Source: Mesorhizobium sangaii (lineage in GTDB: Bacteria; Pseudomonadota; Alphaproteobacteria; Rhizobiales; Rhizobiaceae). From it: DNA of 64,000 nt. Below the pieces are notes generated by a model that saw nothing but the letters and a program-made list of their open reading frames with translations, was not told the origin of the DNA and searched no databases. Position numbers and translations under genes: made by a program. The DNA lies in assembly GCF_014207355.1 (NCBI RefSeq), contig NZ_JACHEF010000006.1, forward strand, positions 392,282 through 456,281, read 5' to 3'. Of this stretch, positions 23,966 to 32,145 are shown in pieces (position 1 is the first letter of the stretch; every line of letters begins with the position of its first letter).

Positions 23966-25365
23966 CACGCGGCTCCTTTCGCAGGCACGAAGATAAGCAT
24001 GACGATGCCGAGCTTGCGCCACACGGTGAAGGACAGAGCACAGGCTTCGAAGATCATGGCAAAGGCGGTGGCCATGGCCGCGCCCCACAGGCCGAAAGGC
24101 GGGATCAGCATCACGTTGAGGCCGATGTTGAAGGCCAGCGTCATGGCGTAGACTGCCGCGCAGATGTTCTGGTTGCCGCTCATCGTCAGCAGGCTTTCGC
24201 ACGGGCCGACGGCGGCTCGCGCCACGACGCCGAAAACGAGCAGGAACAACAGCGGATAGCCACTGCTGAATTCAGGGCCGAACAGCACCAGCATCGGCTC
24301 ACCCAGCGCCAGCACAAGCATCGCCATCAGCAGCGAGGGCCAGAACGTCCACGACACCGTCTCGCGGGCGAAGGCGGCGAGCTTTTGCGGCTCGCCATGG
24401 GTGAACTGCGCATAGCGCTGGGCAACGCCGGCCTTGACGGCGAAATAGACGAAATGCACCAACGCCAGCGTCTTGACGGTGGCGAAATAGACGGCGACGT
24501 CGTTGGGATCCATATAGGCGCCGACCATCAGCACGTCGGCGTTGGTGAGCAGGAAGAAGAAGCTTTCGACCAGGAAGATCGGCAGCGACACGACGAACCA
24601 TTGCGCGAAATGGACCTTTATCGGCCCGGCCGGGATCCGCTTTTCCATGCGCTGGGTAACGCCGATGAGTTGACCGAGCGTGGTGACGTAGGTGGCGGCG
24701 ATCGAAGCGAAGATGGCGGTCCTGGCGTCGGGCGCATAACCGGCGGCCAGCATCAGCGCCATGAACAGCAAGATTAGAACCGGGCGCACCAGATAGGTCG
24801 GCGACAGTGCGAACAGCGCCCATGAATTGGCGCGCGCCAGTCCTTGCAGCAGGTCGGACATGGCGATCATCGGCAGGCAGATGACGCCGAGGATGAACGG
24901 CACCACGTAGTAGTTCTCGATCCATGGCGCGGCCAGCCAGACGCCGAGCGCGCCGAGCCCGGCGATGAGCGTGGAGGCGATCAGCACGAACAGCCGGCTG
25001 GCCAGCACGATGCCGCGCAGTTCGGCCAGCATGCCGCGCTCGCGGTATTCGGGGATGAAGCGGATGACGGAGGTGTGGAAGCCGAGGCAGGCGAGGTTAC
25101 CGACGATGACCATCGTCACCCAGACGAGGACGAAGATGCCGTATTCGAACGAACCCATCCAGCGCGCCATGAGCACCTGGCTGACGAAGGCGATGACGGC
25201 GCTGATGATGCGGATGGAGAAAGCGATGACCGACATGCGGCCGGCCTCGCCGCGCTCGTCGGCGGTGAACAGCACGGCATCGATGCGACCAAGCAACGGC
25301 CCGATGCGCAGCGCCAAGCGCTGCGGCAAGAACCGCCCGGCTGTCGTGGCCGCGGAAAAGCGCAC
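23965..25365 (-). CDS. polysaccharide flippase (Wzx/MATE-like oligosaccharide exporter)
   Basis: 466 aa with 12-14 hydrophobic segments from about residue 45 to 455. The polysaccharide-transport fold is suggested by ISAVIAFVSQVLMARWMGSFEYGIFVLVW (residues 53-81, TM1-2, with the ARxxGxxxYG pattern). It would move lipid-linked oligosaccharide across the inner membrane. The start is a GTG at 25365 preceded by GGAGAG about 9 nt upstream. It is the first gene of a pair with the CelD-like GNAT; no glycosyltransferases adjoin, which is unusual for a Wzx-type gene. Confidence 0.82.
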   Translation of the reverse strand: MRFSAATTAGRFLPQRLALRIGPLLGRIDAVLFTADERGEAGRMSVIAFSIRIISAVIAFVSQVLMARWMGSFEYGIFVLVWVTMVIVGNLACLGFHTSVIRFIPEYRERGMLAELRGIVLASRLFVLIASTLIAGLGALGVWLAAPWIENYYVVPFILGVICLPMIAMSDLLQGLARANSWALFALSPTYLVRPVLILLFMALMLAAGYAPDARTAIFASIAATYVTTLGQLIGVTQRMEKRIPAGPIKVHFAQWFVVSLPIFLVESFFFLLTNADVLMVGAYMDPNDVAVYFATVKTLALVHFVYFAVKAGVAQRYAQFTHGEPQKLAAFARETVSWTFWPSLLMAMLVLALGEPMLVLFGPEFSSGYPLLFLLVFGVVARAAVGPCESLLTMSGNQNICAAVYAMTLAFNIGLNVMLIPPFGLWGAAMATAFAMIFEACALSFTVWRKLGIVMLIFVPAKGAA

Positions 25366-25435
25366 CCCGATTACTCTCCGTTTTCCGCCTCTTTTTCAGG
25401 CTGTTGTGTAGCGGAGACACATTAAGAAACGGTTG

Positions 25436-25690
25436 GGTGAGGAGTGGTCCGCGCAGCGGACGAAAAGCCAACGATTTGGCTTTTCGAGCGACGAACGGTG
25501 AAGACCTGGTCCGCCTTCGGGCGGATCAAAAGGTCCAGTGGACCTTTTGAAGGGTCTGAACGCCCGAAGGCCAGGGAGCCATAGCGAAGGGCCGGGAGGC
25601 CGGGGGGTGCGCAGCACACGCCGGTGGCATGGCGAGCGCGGGTCGTCAGCGAAAGATCGAAGTGTGTATGTGTTGGCCTGCCGGCCATCC
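25436..25690. repeat. highly structured non-coding element
   Basis: This stretch between the flippase and secA holds four consecutive perfect hairpins: GTCCGC/GCGGAC (25447-25461), CGAAAAGCCA/TGGCTTTTCG (25461-25486), TCCGCC-TTCG-GGCGGA (25510-25525), and CAAAAGGTCC-AGT-GGACCTTTTG (25527-25549). GCCTTCGGGCG (25513-25523) can also pair with CGCCCGAAGGC (25561-25571), an alternative fold. Minus-strand ORFs here are Pro/Arg/Ser-rich and look artefactual. Probably a Mesorhizobium intergenic repeat; no copy elsewhere in the window. Confidence 0.6.
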
Positions 25691-25734
25691 CTCCCTCAGG
25701 CGGGGAGATAGGCTAATTCAGAACGTCAGCGCTG

Positions 25735-25793
25735 CCCCTCATCCGCCCTTCGGGCACCTTCTCCCCGTATAGTGACGGGGAGAAGGGAAGCAT
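25735..25793. repeat. RIME-like rhizobial palindromic repeat
   Basis: The core is a perfect 12-bp stem, CCTTCTCCCCGT (25757-25768) with ACGGGGAGAAGG (25775-25786), preceded by the GCCCTTCGGGC mini-palindrome (25745-25755). The CCCTCATCCG...CTTCTCCCCG layout is that of the intergenic mosaic elements common in Rhizobiaceae relatives. It starts five bases past the secA stop on the minus strand and may also serve as its terminator. Confidence 0.75.
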
Positions 25794-25797
25794 TCCC

Positions 25798-28530
25798 TTA
25801 CGCAAAGGCCCCGTGGCAGTGCTTGTACTTCTTGCCGGAGCCGCAGGGGCAGGCTTCGTTGCGGCCGACCTTGCCCCAGGTCGCCTGGTTGTTCGGGTCG
25901 CGGTTCTCGGGAGCGACAATGGCGGTCGTCTCCGGACGGACCAGGAGGGCGGTTTCGCCACCGTCGAAATCATTCTCGCCGGTGGTGCCGTCGATATGCA
26001 TGCCGAACATGTCGGGCGCCTCGGGCGGCGGTGCTTCGGCGGCCTGGCGCACCAGTTCGACGCGCATCAGCTGTGCGGTGACGGCCTGGCGCAGATTGCC
26101 CAGCATCGCCTGGAACAGCTCGAATGCCTCGCCCTTGTACTCCTGCAGCGGATCGCGCTGGGCGTAGCCGCGGAAGCCGACGACCGAACGCAGATGGTCG
26201 AGATTGACGATGTGCTCGCGCCACAGATGGTCGAGCGTCTGCAGCACCACCGAGCGCTCGACATAGTTCATCACCTCGGGGCCGAAGCGCTCGGAGCGCT
26301 CCTTGGCGGCTGCGTCGGCGGCCTGGGTGATGCGCTCGCGGATGTCGTCCTCGGCGATGCCCTCTTCCTTGGCCCACTCCTCGACCGGCAGGTCGAGATT
26401 GAGGAATTCGGCGACCTCGGCCTTCAGCCCGGCAACATCCCACTGCTCGGCATAGGCGTTTTCGGGAATGGCCTTGGCGACGATCTCGTCGATGACGCCC
26501 TCGCGCATCTCGGCAATGGTTTCCGATAGGCCTTCGCCGTCCATCAGTTCGATGCGCTGCTCGAACACCACCTTGCGCTGGTCGTTGGAGACGTCGTCGT
26601 ATTTCAGCAGGTTCTTGCGGATGTCGAAGTTGCGCGCCTCGACCTTCTTCTGCGCCTTTTCCAGCGCCTTGTTGATCCACGGATGGATGATCGCCTCGTC
26701 TTCCTTGAGGCCGAGCTTCTGCAGCATGCCGTCCATGCGCTCGGAACCGAAGATGCGCATCAGATCATCCTGCAGCGACAGGAAGAATTTCGAGCGGCCG
26801 GGGTCGCCCTGGCGGCCGGAGCGGCCTCTGAGCTGATTGTCGATGCGGCGCGATTCATGGCGTTCGGTGGCCAGCACGTAGAGGCCGCCGGCGGCCAGCG
26901 CCTTATCCTTCAGGCGCTCGACGTCGTCATAGATTTCCTTTTCCCGCGCCTCGCGCTCGGGCCCGGCCGGCATGTCGCCCAGCTCGTCGGCGATGCGCAT
27001 CTCGGCATTGCCGCCGAGCTTGATGTCGGTGCCGCGGCCGGCCATGTTGGTGGCGATGGTGATGGCGCCCGGCTTGCCCGCCTGGGCGACGATCGCCGCC
27101 TCGCGCTCGTGGTGGCGGGCATTCAGCACCTCGAAGTCCTTGAAGCCTTCCTTGCGCAGGCGCTCGGCCAGTTGCTCGGATTTTTCAATGGAGGTGGTGC
27201 CGACCAGCGTCGGCTGGCCCTTGGCGCTGGCTTCGCGGATCTCCTTGACGATCGCCTTGTATTTCTCCTCGACCGTCCGGTAGACCTCGTCGTCCTCGTC
27301 CTTGCGGATGACCGGGAGGTTGGTCGGGATTTCGGTGACGTCGAGATTGTAGATGTTGCCGAACTCCTCGGCCTCGGTCAGCGCCGTACCGGTCATGCCG
27401 GAAAGCTTTTTGTAGAGGCGGAAGTAGTTCTGGAAGGTGACCGAGGCCAGCGTCTGGTTCTCCGGCTGGATCGCCACATGCTCCTTGGCTTCGAGCGCCT
27501 GGTGCAGGCCTTCCGAATAGCGGCGGCCCGGCATCATGCGGCCGGTGAATTCGTCGATGATGACGATCTCGTCGTTGCGGACGATATAGTCCTTGTCCTT
27601 CTGGAACAGCCGGTGCGCCTTCAGCGCATTGTTGACATGGTGGACGATGGCGACGTTCTCGACGTCGTAGAGCGACTCGCCCTTGAGCAGGCCGGCATCG
27701 CGCAGCAGGTTCTCCAGCTTCTCGGTGCCTTCCTCGGTGAAGATCGAGGTCTTCTGCTTCTCGTCGATCTCATAATCCTGCGGCTGCAGCTGGATGATGA
27801 AGGTGTCGATGGTGTTGTACATTTCCGAACGGTCCTCGAGCGGACCGGAAATGATCAGCGGCGTCCGCGCTTCGTCGACCAGGATGGAATCGACCTCGTC
27901 GACGATCGCGTAATTGTGACCGCGCTGCACCATCTGGGCGCGCTCGTATTTCATGTTGTCGCGCAGATAGTCGAAGCCGAGTTCGTTGTTGGTGGCGTAG
28001 GTGACGTCGGCGGCATAGGCAACGCGGCGCTCCTCGTCGGACAGGCCATGGACGATGACGCCGACCGAGAGGCCGAGGAATTTGTAGACGCGACCCATCC
28101 ATTCGGAGTCGCGGCTGGCGAGGTAGTCGTTGACGGTGACGACATGGACGCCGTTGCCGGCGAGCGCGTTGAGGTAGACCGGCAGCGTCGCGACCAGGGT
28201 CTTGCCCTCGCCGGTGCGCATTTCGGCAATGCCGCCATTGTGCAGCACCATGCCGCCGATCAGCTGGACGTCGAAGGGGCGCATGCCAAGCACGCGGCGT
28301 GCCGCCTCGCGGGCGGTGGCAAAGGCGGGTACCAGAAGGTCATCGAGCGTGGCGCCGTTGGCGATGTCCTGGCGGAATTTCGCGGTGCGGGCGACCAGCT
28401 CCTCGTCGGACAGTGCCCGCATCTCGTTTTCCATGGCGTTGATCGCCTCGACGCGGGGCCGGGTCGATTTGACCCGACGGTCGTTGGAGGAACCGAAAAC
28501 CTTACGGGCGAGACCGCCGAGACTGACCAT
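25798..28530 (-). CDS. secA: preprotein translocase subunit SecA
   Basis: 910 aa, full length. Walker A is MRTGEGKTLVATL near residue 105, the DEAD-like box is VDEVDSILVDEARTPL near 208, the second motor domain has TNMAGRGTDIKLGGN near 500 and GRSGRQGDPG near 580. The C-terminal zinc-binding SEC-C motif CPCGSGKKYKHCHG is intact at the end. It is the ATPase driving post-translational export through SecYEG. AAGGA precedes the ATG at 28530. It is divergent from the parvulin PPIase gene, as in other Rhizobiales. Confidence 0.98.
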   Translation of the reverse strand: MVSLGGLARKVFGSSNDRRVKSTRPRVEAINAMENEMRALSDEELVARTAKFRQDIANGATLDDLLVPAFATAREAARRVLGMRPFDVQLIGGMVLHNGGIAEMRTGEGKTLVATLPVYLNALAGNGVHVVTVNDYLASRDSEWMGRVYKFLGLSVGVIVHGLSDEERRVAYAADVTYATNNELGFDYLRDNMKYERAQMVQRGHNYAIVDEVDSILVDEARTPLIISGPLEDRSEMYNTIDTFIIQLQPQDYEIDEKQKTSIFTEEGTEKLENLLRDAGLLKGESLYDVENVAIVHHVNNALKAHRLFQKDKDYIVRNDEIVIIDEFTGRMMPGRRYSEGLHQALEAKEHVAIQPENQTLASVTFQNYFRLYKKLSGMTGTALTEAEEFGNIYNLDVTEIPTNLPVIRKDEDDEVYRTVEEKYKAIVKEIREASAKGQPTLVGTTSIEKSEQLAERLRKEGFKDFEVLNARHHEREAAIVAQAGKPGAITIATNMAGRGTDIKLGGNAEMRIADELGDMPAGPEREAREKEIYDDVERLKDKALAAGGLYVLATERHESRRIDNQLRGRSGRQGDPGRSKFFLSLQDDLMRIFGSERMDGMLQKLGLKEDEAIIHPWINKALEKAQKKVEARNFDIRKNLLKYDDVSNDQRKVVFEQRIELMDGEGLSETIAEMREGVIDEIVAKAIPENAYAEQWDVAGLKAEVAEFLNLDLPVEEWAKEEGIAEDDIRERITQAADAAAKERSERFGPEVMNYVERSVVLQTLDHLWREHIVNLDHLRSVVGFRGYAQRDPLQEYKGEAFELFQAMLGNLRQAVTAQLMRVELVRQAAEAPPPEAPDMFGMHIDGTTGENDFDGGETALLVRPETTAIVAPENRDPNNQATWGKVGRNEACPCGSGKKYKHCHGAFA

Positions 28531-28791
28531 ACAATGGTCCTTTCGATAGAATTCTCAATCTTGAGATGGGCGCCGGCTGGCCCCATCAAATCCACGTGAA
28601 CGCACCGCCTGAACGCGGGCAAACACAAAAAGCGCCCGGAAAACGGTTCTGGACGCAAAGTCGTTGGACAGATAAGAGGGGGCTCAACTGATGTCAACGC
28701 CGCGCTGGCCCTGCCGGTCGCGCCAAATTCCGCCACAATCCGGCTGATTTGGAAACCTTCCGCCCTCATAATCCCTTACCGGAGTCATCTT

Positions 28792-29712
28792 ATGTCCTTG
28801 TTGTTCCGCCGTGCGTCGCTCGCCAGCCTTGGCCTGGCCGTCGGCCTGTCGGCATTTTCGCTGTCGCCGCTGATGGCCCAGCAGACCGCTCCAGCCGCCC
28901 CGGCGGATGCGGCAGCCCCTGCCGCGGCACCGGTCGATCCGAACACCGTGATCGCCACGATCAACGGTCAGCCCTTGACCGAAGCCGACCTGGTGCTTGC
29001 CGAAGGCGAGCTGTCGCAGCAGTTCGCGCAGCTGCCGCCCGAGCAGCGCCGCGCCGCGGCCCTCTCGGCGGCCATCGAAATCCGCGTCATGGCCGCCCAG
29101 GCGGTCACCACCGGCCTCGACAAGGATCCCGACTTCCAGCGTCGCATGGCCTTCCTGCAGCAGCGTGCGCTGCATGGCGAGATGGTCGAGAAGGGTGTCG
29201 TCGACAAGGTCACCGACGCCGAGGTTCGCGCCCGCTACGACCAGGAGATCGCCAACACGCCGCCCACCAACGAGGTGCATGCCCGTCACATCCTCGTGAA
29301 GACGAAGGAAGAGGCCGAGGCCATCATCAAGCAGCTCGACGGCGGCGCCGACTTCCAGAAGCTCGCCAACGAGCACACCAGCGATCCCTCCGGCAAGACC
29401 AGCGGCGGCGATCTCGGCTGGTTCGGACCTGGCCAGATGGTGCCGGAGTTCGACAAGGCGGCTTTCGCGCTCGAGGTTGGCAAATACACCGAGCAGCCGG
29501 TGCAGTCGCAGTTCGGCTGGCATGTCATCAAGCTCGAGGACAAGCGCACCAAGCAGCCGCCGGCCTTCGACGACGTCAAGGACCAGGCCAGGCAGGCGGT
29601 CATCCGCGACAAGTATTTTGCGCTGGTCAAGTCGCTGCGCGGCGGCGCCAAGGTCGAGATCCCGGATGAGAAGCTGAAGAAGGCGGTCGATACGCTAGAA
29701 AGCGCCAAGTAA
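28792..29712 (+). CDS. periplasmic parvulin-type peptidyl-prolyl isomerase
   Basis: 306 aa. A signal peptide (MSLLFRRASLASLGLAVGLS..., cleaved after MAQ or nearby) is followed by an Ala/Pro linker, a SurA-like N-domain (about 45-130), and a parvulin domain (about 160-255) with VHARHILVKTKEEAE, GGDLGWFGPGQMVPEF and FGWHVIKLEDKR. It assists folding of exported proteins, which fits its position beside secA. A bidirectional terminator follows at 29748-29787. Confidence 0.9.
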   Translation: MSLLFRRASLASLGLAVGLSAFSLSPLMAQQTAPAAPADAAAPAAAPVDPNTVIATINGQPLTEADLVLAEGELSQQFAQLPPEQRRAAALSAAIEIRVMAAQAVTTGLDKDPDFQRRMAFLQQRALHGEMVEKGVVDKVTDAEVRARYDQEIANTPPTNEVHARHILVKTKEEAEAIIKQLDGGADFQKLANEHTSDPSGKTSGGDLGWFGPGQMVPEFDKAAFALEVGKYTEQPVQSQFGWHVIKLEDKRTKQPPAFDDVKDQARQAVIRDKYFALVKSLRGGAKVEIPDEKLKKAVDTLESAK

Positions 29713-29747
29713 GTCTGAAGGAAGTAAGCCTGAAGGAATTATTTGGA

Positions 29748-29787
29748 AAAGGGCGCGCCAGCCAAGGGTTGCCGCGCCCTTTTTTTA
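29748..29787. terminator. bidirectional terminator between the PPIase and TetR genes
   Basis: AAAGGGCGCG (29748-29757) pairs with CGCGCCCTTT (29773-29782), loop 15 nt, followed by T7 on the plus strand; the minus strand continues with TTCC after CCC-TTTT. It serves two convergent genes. Confidence 0.85.
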
Positions 29788-29807
29788 TCGGCCGACGCCG
29801 GCCGCTT

Positions 29808-30407
29808 TTACTTTCCAGGCGCTGCTATGCCTCGCATCACGTAACTGACCGTCTTGCGTATCGTGGCTTCGTCCTCGTCGAGCTGGTTGGTCAACAGATG
29901 CTTCCAGGCGAATGAGGCGATCAGGTCGGCGACCAGCGCTGAATCGATGTCGACGCCGATTTCCCCCCTTGCCTTGGCGCGTTCGATGATCTGGCCGGTA
30001 TGCGACCGTCGGCCCAGTGCGTAGCCGGCAAGTGCCGCGGACGCCGCGTCATCCGACTGCGCCTCGGCGATCAGCGACCGGAACACGCTGCCAGACGATG
30101 TCTCGCGCCAGTGGGCGAACAGGTTCTTCAGGAAGCCGACGAGATCCTCCTCCAACCGCCCGGTATCGGGAACATCGACGCGTTTCTGGCGCTGGTAGAC
30201 TTCGAGCAGCAATGCGGCCTTGCTCGGCCACCAGCGGTAGATGGTGGGCTTGCCGGCGCGAGCCCGCCGCGCCACCGCCTCGATCGAGAAACCGGCATAG
30301 CCGGCCTCGACCAGCACGGCCTCGGCGGCTTCGAGAATGGCATCGGCGCTGTCGGGGTTGCGCCGCGCGCCGATCGATCTGCGCGCCGGATCGACGTCTA
30401 CGCCCAT
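29808..30407 (-). CDS. TetR/AcrR family transcriptional regulator
   Basis: 199 aa. The N-terminal TetR helix-turn-helix (about 20-65) reads ADAILEAAEAVLVEAGYAGFSIEAVARRARAGKPTIYRWW in sections, with the diagnostic TIYRWWPSKAALL. The C-terminal ligand-binding domain is of the TetR_C_11/YfiR-like kind. The ATG at 30407 has GAGGA 8 nt upstream; a longer frame to 30614 is Arg/Cys-rich and crosses the operator. A perfect AAACGG-C-CCGTTT palindrome 58 nt upstream suggests autoregulation. The target genes are not evident; neighbours are PPIase and caspase. Confidence 0.88.
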   Translation of the reverse strand: MGVDVDPARRSIGARRNPDSADAILEAAEAVLVEAGYAGFSIEAVARRARAGKPTIYRWWPSKAALLLEVYQRQKRVDVPDTGRLEEDLVGFLKNLFAHWRETSSGSVFRSLIAEAQSDDAASAALAGYALGRRSHTGQIIERAKARGEIGVDIDSALVADLIASFAWKHLLTNQLDEDEATIRKTVSYVMRGIAAPGK

Positions 30408-30438
30408 TTCTGTCGTCCTCGCCAACAATTTCGCCGGC

Positions 30439-30477
30439 ACTATACGTGACCATGCGATTAAACGAAACGGCCCGTTT
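30439..30477 (-). promoter_or_regulatory. promoter/operator of the TetR gene
   Basis: Perfect 13-bp inverted repeat AAACGGCCCGTTT at 30465-30477 with a TATAGT -10 candidate on the minus strand (30444-30439). The repeat sits at the -35 position, as expected for an autorepressor. Confidence 0.55.
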
Positions 30478-30750
30478 TCAAGCTGCCGGTGGCAGTGGCG
30501 GCGGCAAGGGCAACGATCCCCGGTCAACGGGTTCCATAGGAGCCTTCGCCAGCGTGTCGGTTGACGAAGCACCAAAAAGCAAAAACCCGCCTGGGCGGCG
30601 GGTCGCTGGCGCAAAACAGCACCATCGACAAATATGTAGCATAGCTGTCCTCACTGGGTCAAGAAAAAATTCCTATCGACGTGAAACGCGAGCGGCACAA
30701 GAGCTGCCGACACCAGCTGCCGACACGCTGGATTGGCCTCCAGCAGATGC
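30478..30750. other. intergenic DNA between the TetR leader and the caspase gene
   Basis: No gene is seen. It holds the caspase-gene terminator at 30574-30603 and otherwise unremarkable sequence, with a purine-rich run AAGAAAAAATTCC near 30660. Confidence 0.5.
30574..30603 (-). terminator. terminator downstream of the caspase-like gene
   Basis: ACCCGCC (30585-30591) pairs with GGCGGGT (30597-30603) over a TGGGC loop; the minus strand then reads TTTTGCTTTTT. It lies about 150 bp past the stop. Confidence 0.65.
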
Positions 30751-31992
30751 CTACTGCATCGCTTGCGATGTCTCTGACTCGATGCGCCAGCCGCCGTCTG
30801 CCTTGACCAGGCCAAGCGTGACGCGTGCCTTGCCGGTCAGGCGCGCCGCCGACTTGTCCTTCGGGAGATAGTCATAGCGCATCGCAAAGGCGGCCTCGGC
30901 GCGATCCTCGCCATGCGGGGTGACCTCCAGGCTGCCGGGCTCCAGGCCGAGCGACCAGGAGGCCCACTGCGCGAACCAGTCGGCCTTGACTCTGGCGATG
31001 GCGTCGGCGTCGTAGCGCATGCCGAAAATGGTGGCGGAGGGGCCGTAGAGCCGCTTGACGGTCTCGCTCATCGCCTTTGTATCCGGCGTCAGATAGTCGT
31101 GGCGCAGGAATTTCTCGATCGAGCCCTTGTCGTCGCCGACCGATCGTTCAAGTGCGGCAACTTCCGTCGAGGGGGCCGGAGCCGCGGCCGGCTTCTGCGG
31201 CTGGGCGGGTTGTCCGCCCGGGACGAATTCGAAGCGCTCGAGCAGCGACCCTTGCTCCCAGGGGCGCTGCGCCTCGCGCGTTTGCGACACCACGTCGCGG
31301 CGCACCGCGATCATCATGTCGTTGATGCTCTGGCCGGGCTCGGCGATGTGCCGCAGCAAGGCTTCGGCGAAGGGCGAGTTGCGCCCGCTTCCATCCATGG
31401 CGACCGCACCAGGTGCGGTCGAGAAGGCGATGAACGAGCCGCGCGTCGAATCGAACTGCGCCAGCCCGGCCAGCGCCGTCGCCGAGCGGGTGGTGGCGGT
31501 GCGGCTCGGGCTGCGGGCAAACGGGTTGTTGCGGCAGGCATCGAGAAACACCAGGCTGACCTTGGTCTGCTGTTCCATGATGTCGAGGACTTCATCGATC
31601 GGCACGGCCTCGAGCTGCAGCTTGACCGGCATGTCGAGCCTGGCGTCGACCGGCACGATGTAATTGCGCCCCTCGACCTGCAAGCCGTGGCCGGCATAGT
31701 AGAAAAGCCCGACGCCGGCGCCTTCGAGGGCATCGGAGAACGCGCCGATGCTGCGTTCCAGTTCGCGCTTGCCGAGATCATTGCCTTCAATGACCTCGAA
31801 ACCGATGGAGCGCAGCTTGTCGGCGATGTCGAGCGCGTCGTTGACCGGATTGGCCAGCGTGCCGGCTTCGGCATAGGTGCCGTTGCCGATGACCAGCGCC
31901 ACGCGCCGCTGCGGCTGTGCATCGGCGCTCAGCAGCAAAAGTCCCAGAAATGCCCATGCGAGGATCGCAAGCCTGCCCATGGGGAAGATCAT
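30751..31992 (-). CDS. secreted caspase-like (peptidase C14) protein
   Basis: About 413 aa. A signal peptide or membrane anchor (MGRLAILAWAFLGLLLLSADA) leads into a caspase p20-like domain from about residue 28 to 260. The catalytic dyad is the histidine of YYAGHGLQV near 100 and the cysteine of LVFLDACRNNPF near 148, with SFIAFSTAPG and the NSPFAEALLRHI block following. A Pro/Ala linker (about 285-300) joins a C-terminal NTF2-like domain (about 310-413). Role unknown. ATGs at 31992 and 31980 are both possible, neither with a strong ribosome-binding site. A frame extending to 33414 is antisense to argJ and was rejected. Confidence 0.85.
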   Translation of the reverse strand: MIFPMGRLAILAWAFLGLLLLSADAQPQRRVALVIGNGTYAEAGTLANPVNDALDIADKLRSIGFEVIEGNDLGKRELERSIGAFSDALEGAGVGLFYYAGHGLQVEGRNYIVPVDARLDMPVKLQLEAVPIDEVLDIMEQQTKVSLVFLDACRNNPFARSPSRTATTRSATALAGLAQFDSTRGSFIAFSTAPGAVAMDGSGRNSPFAEALLRHIAEPGQSINDMMIAVRRDVVSQTREAQRPWEQGSLLERFEFVPGGQPAQPQKPAAAPAPSTEVAALERSVGDDKGSIEKFLRHDYLTPDTKAMSETVKRLYGPSATIFGMRYDADAIARVKADWFAQWASWSLGLEPGSLEVTPHGEDRAEAAFAMRYDYLPKDKSAARLTGKARVTLGLVKADGGWRIESETSQAMQ

Positions 31993-32145
31993 AGTGCAAT
32001 CGGCCACGGCGATGCCAACGGATTTGAAATGCAGGCTTAATTCCGATCGGGTTTCCGCTCCGGCGACAAGCGAAAACGCCCTTGCGCCCGCGCGTCGTAT
32101 CGGGCAAACCGGCCTTCCCTTGCGATTTTCCCGCCCGAGGTCCCC

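Noticed and set aside
25396..25688. Two short minus-strand ORFs in the structured region
   Set aside because: Their sequences come from hairpin-forming DNA, are Pro/Arg/Ser-rich and have no ribosome-binding site; non-coding repeat preferred.
26683..28599. 638-codon plus-strand frame opposite secA
   Set aside because: Shadow of secA; low-complexity Val/Asp/Leu sequence without motifs.
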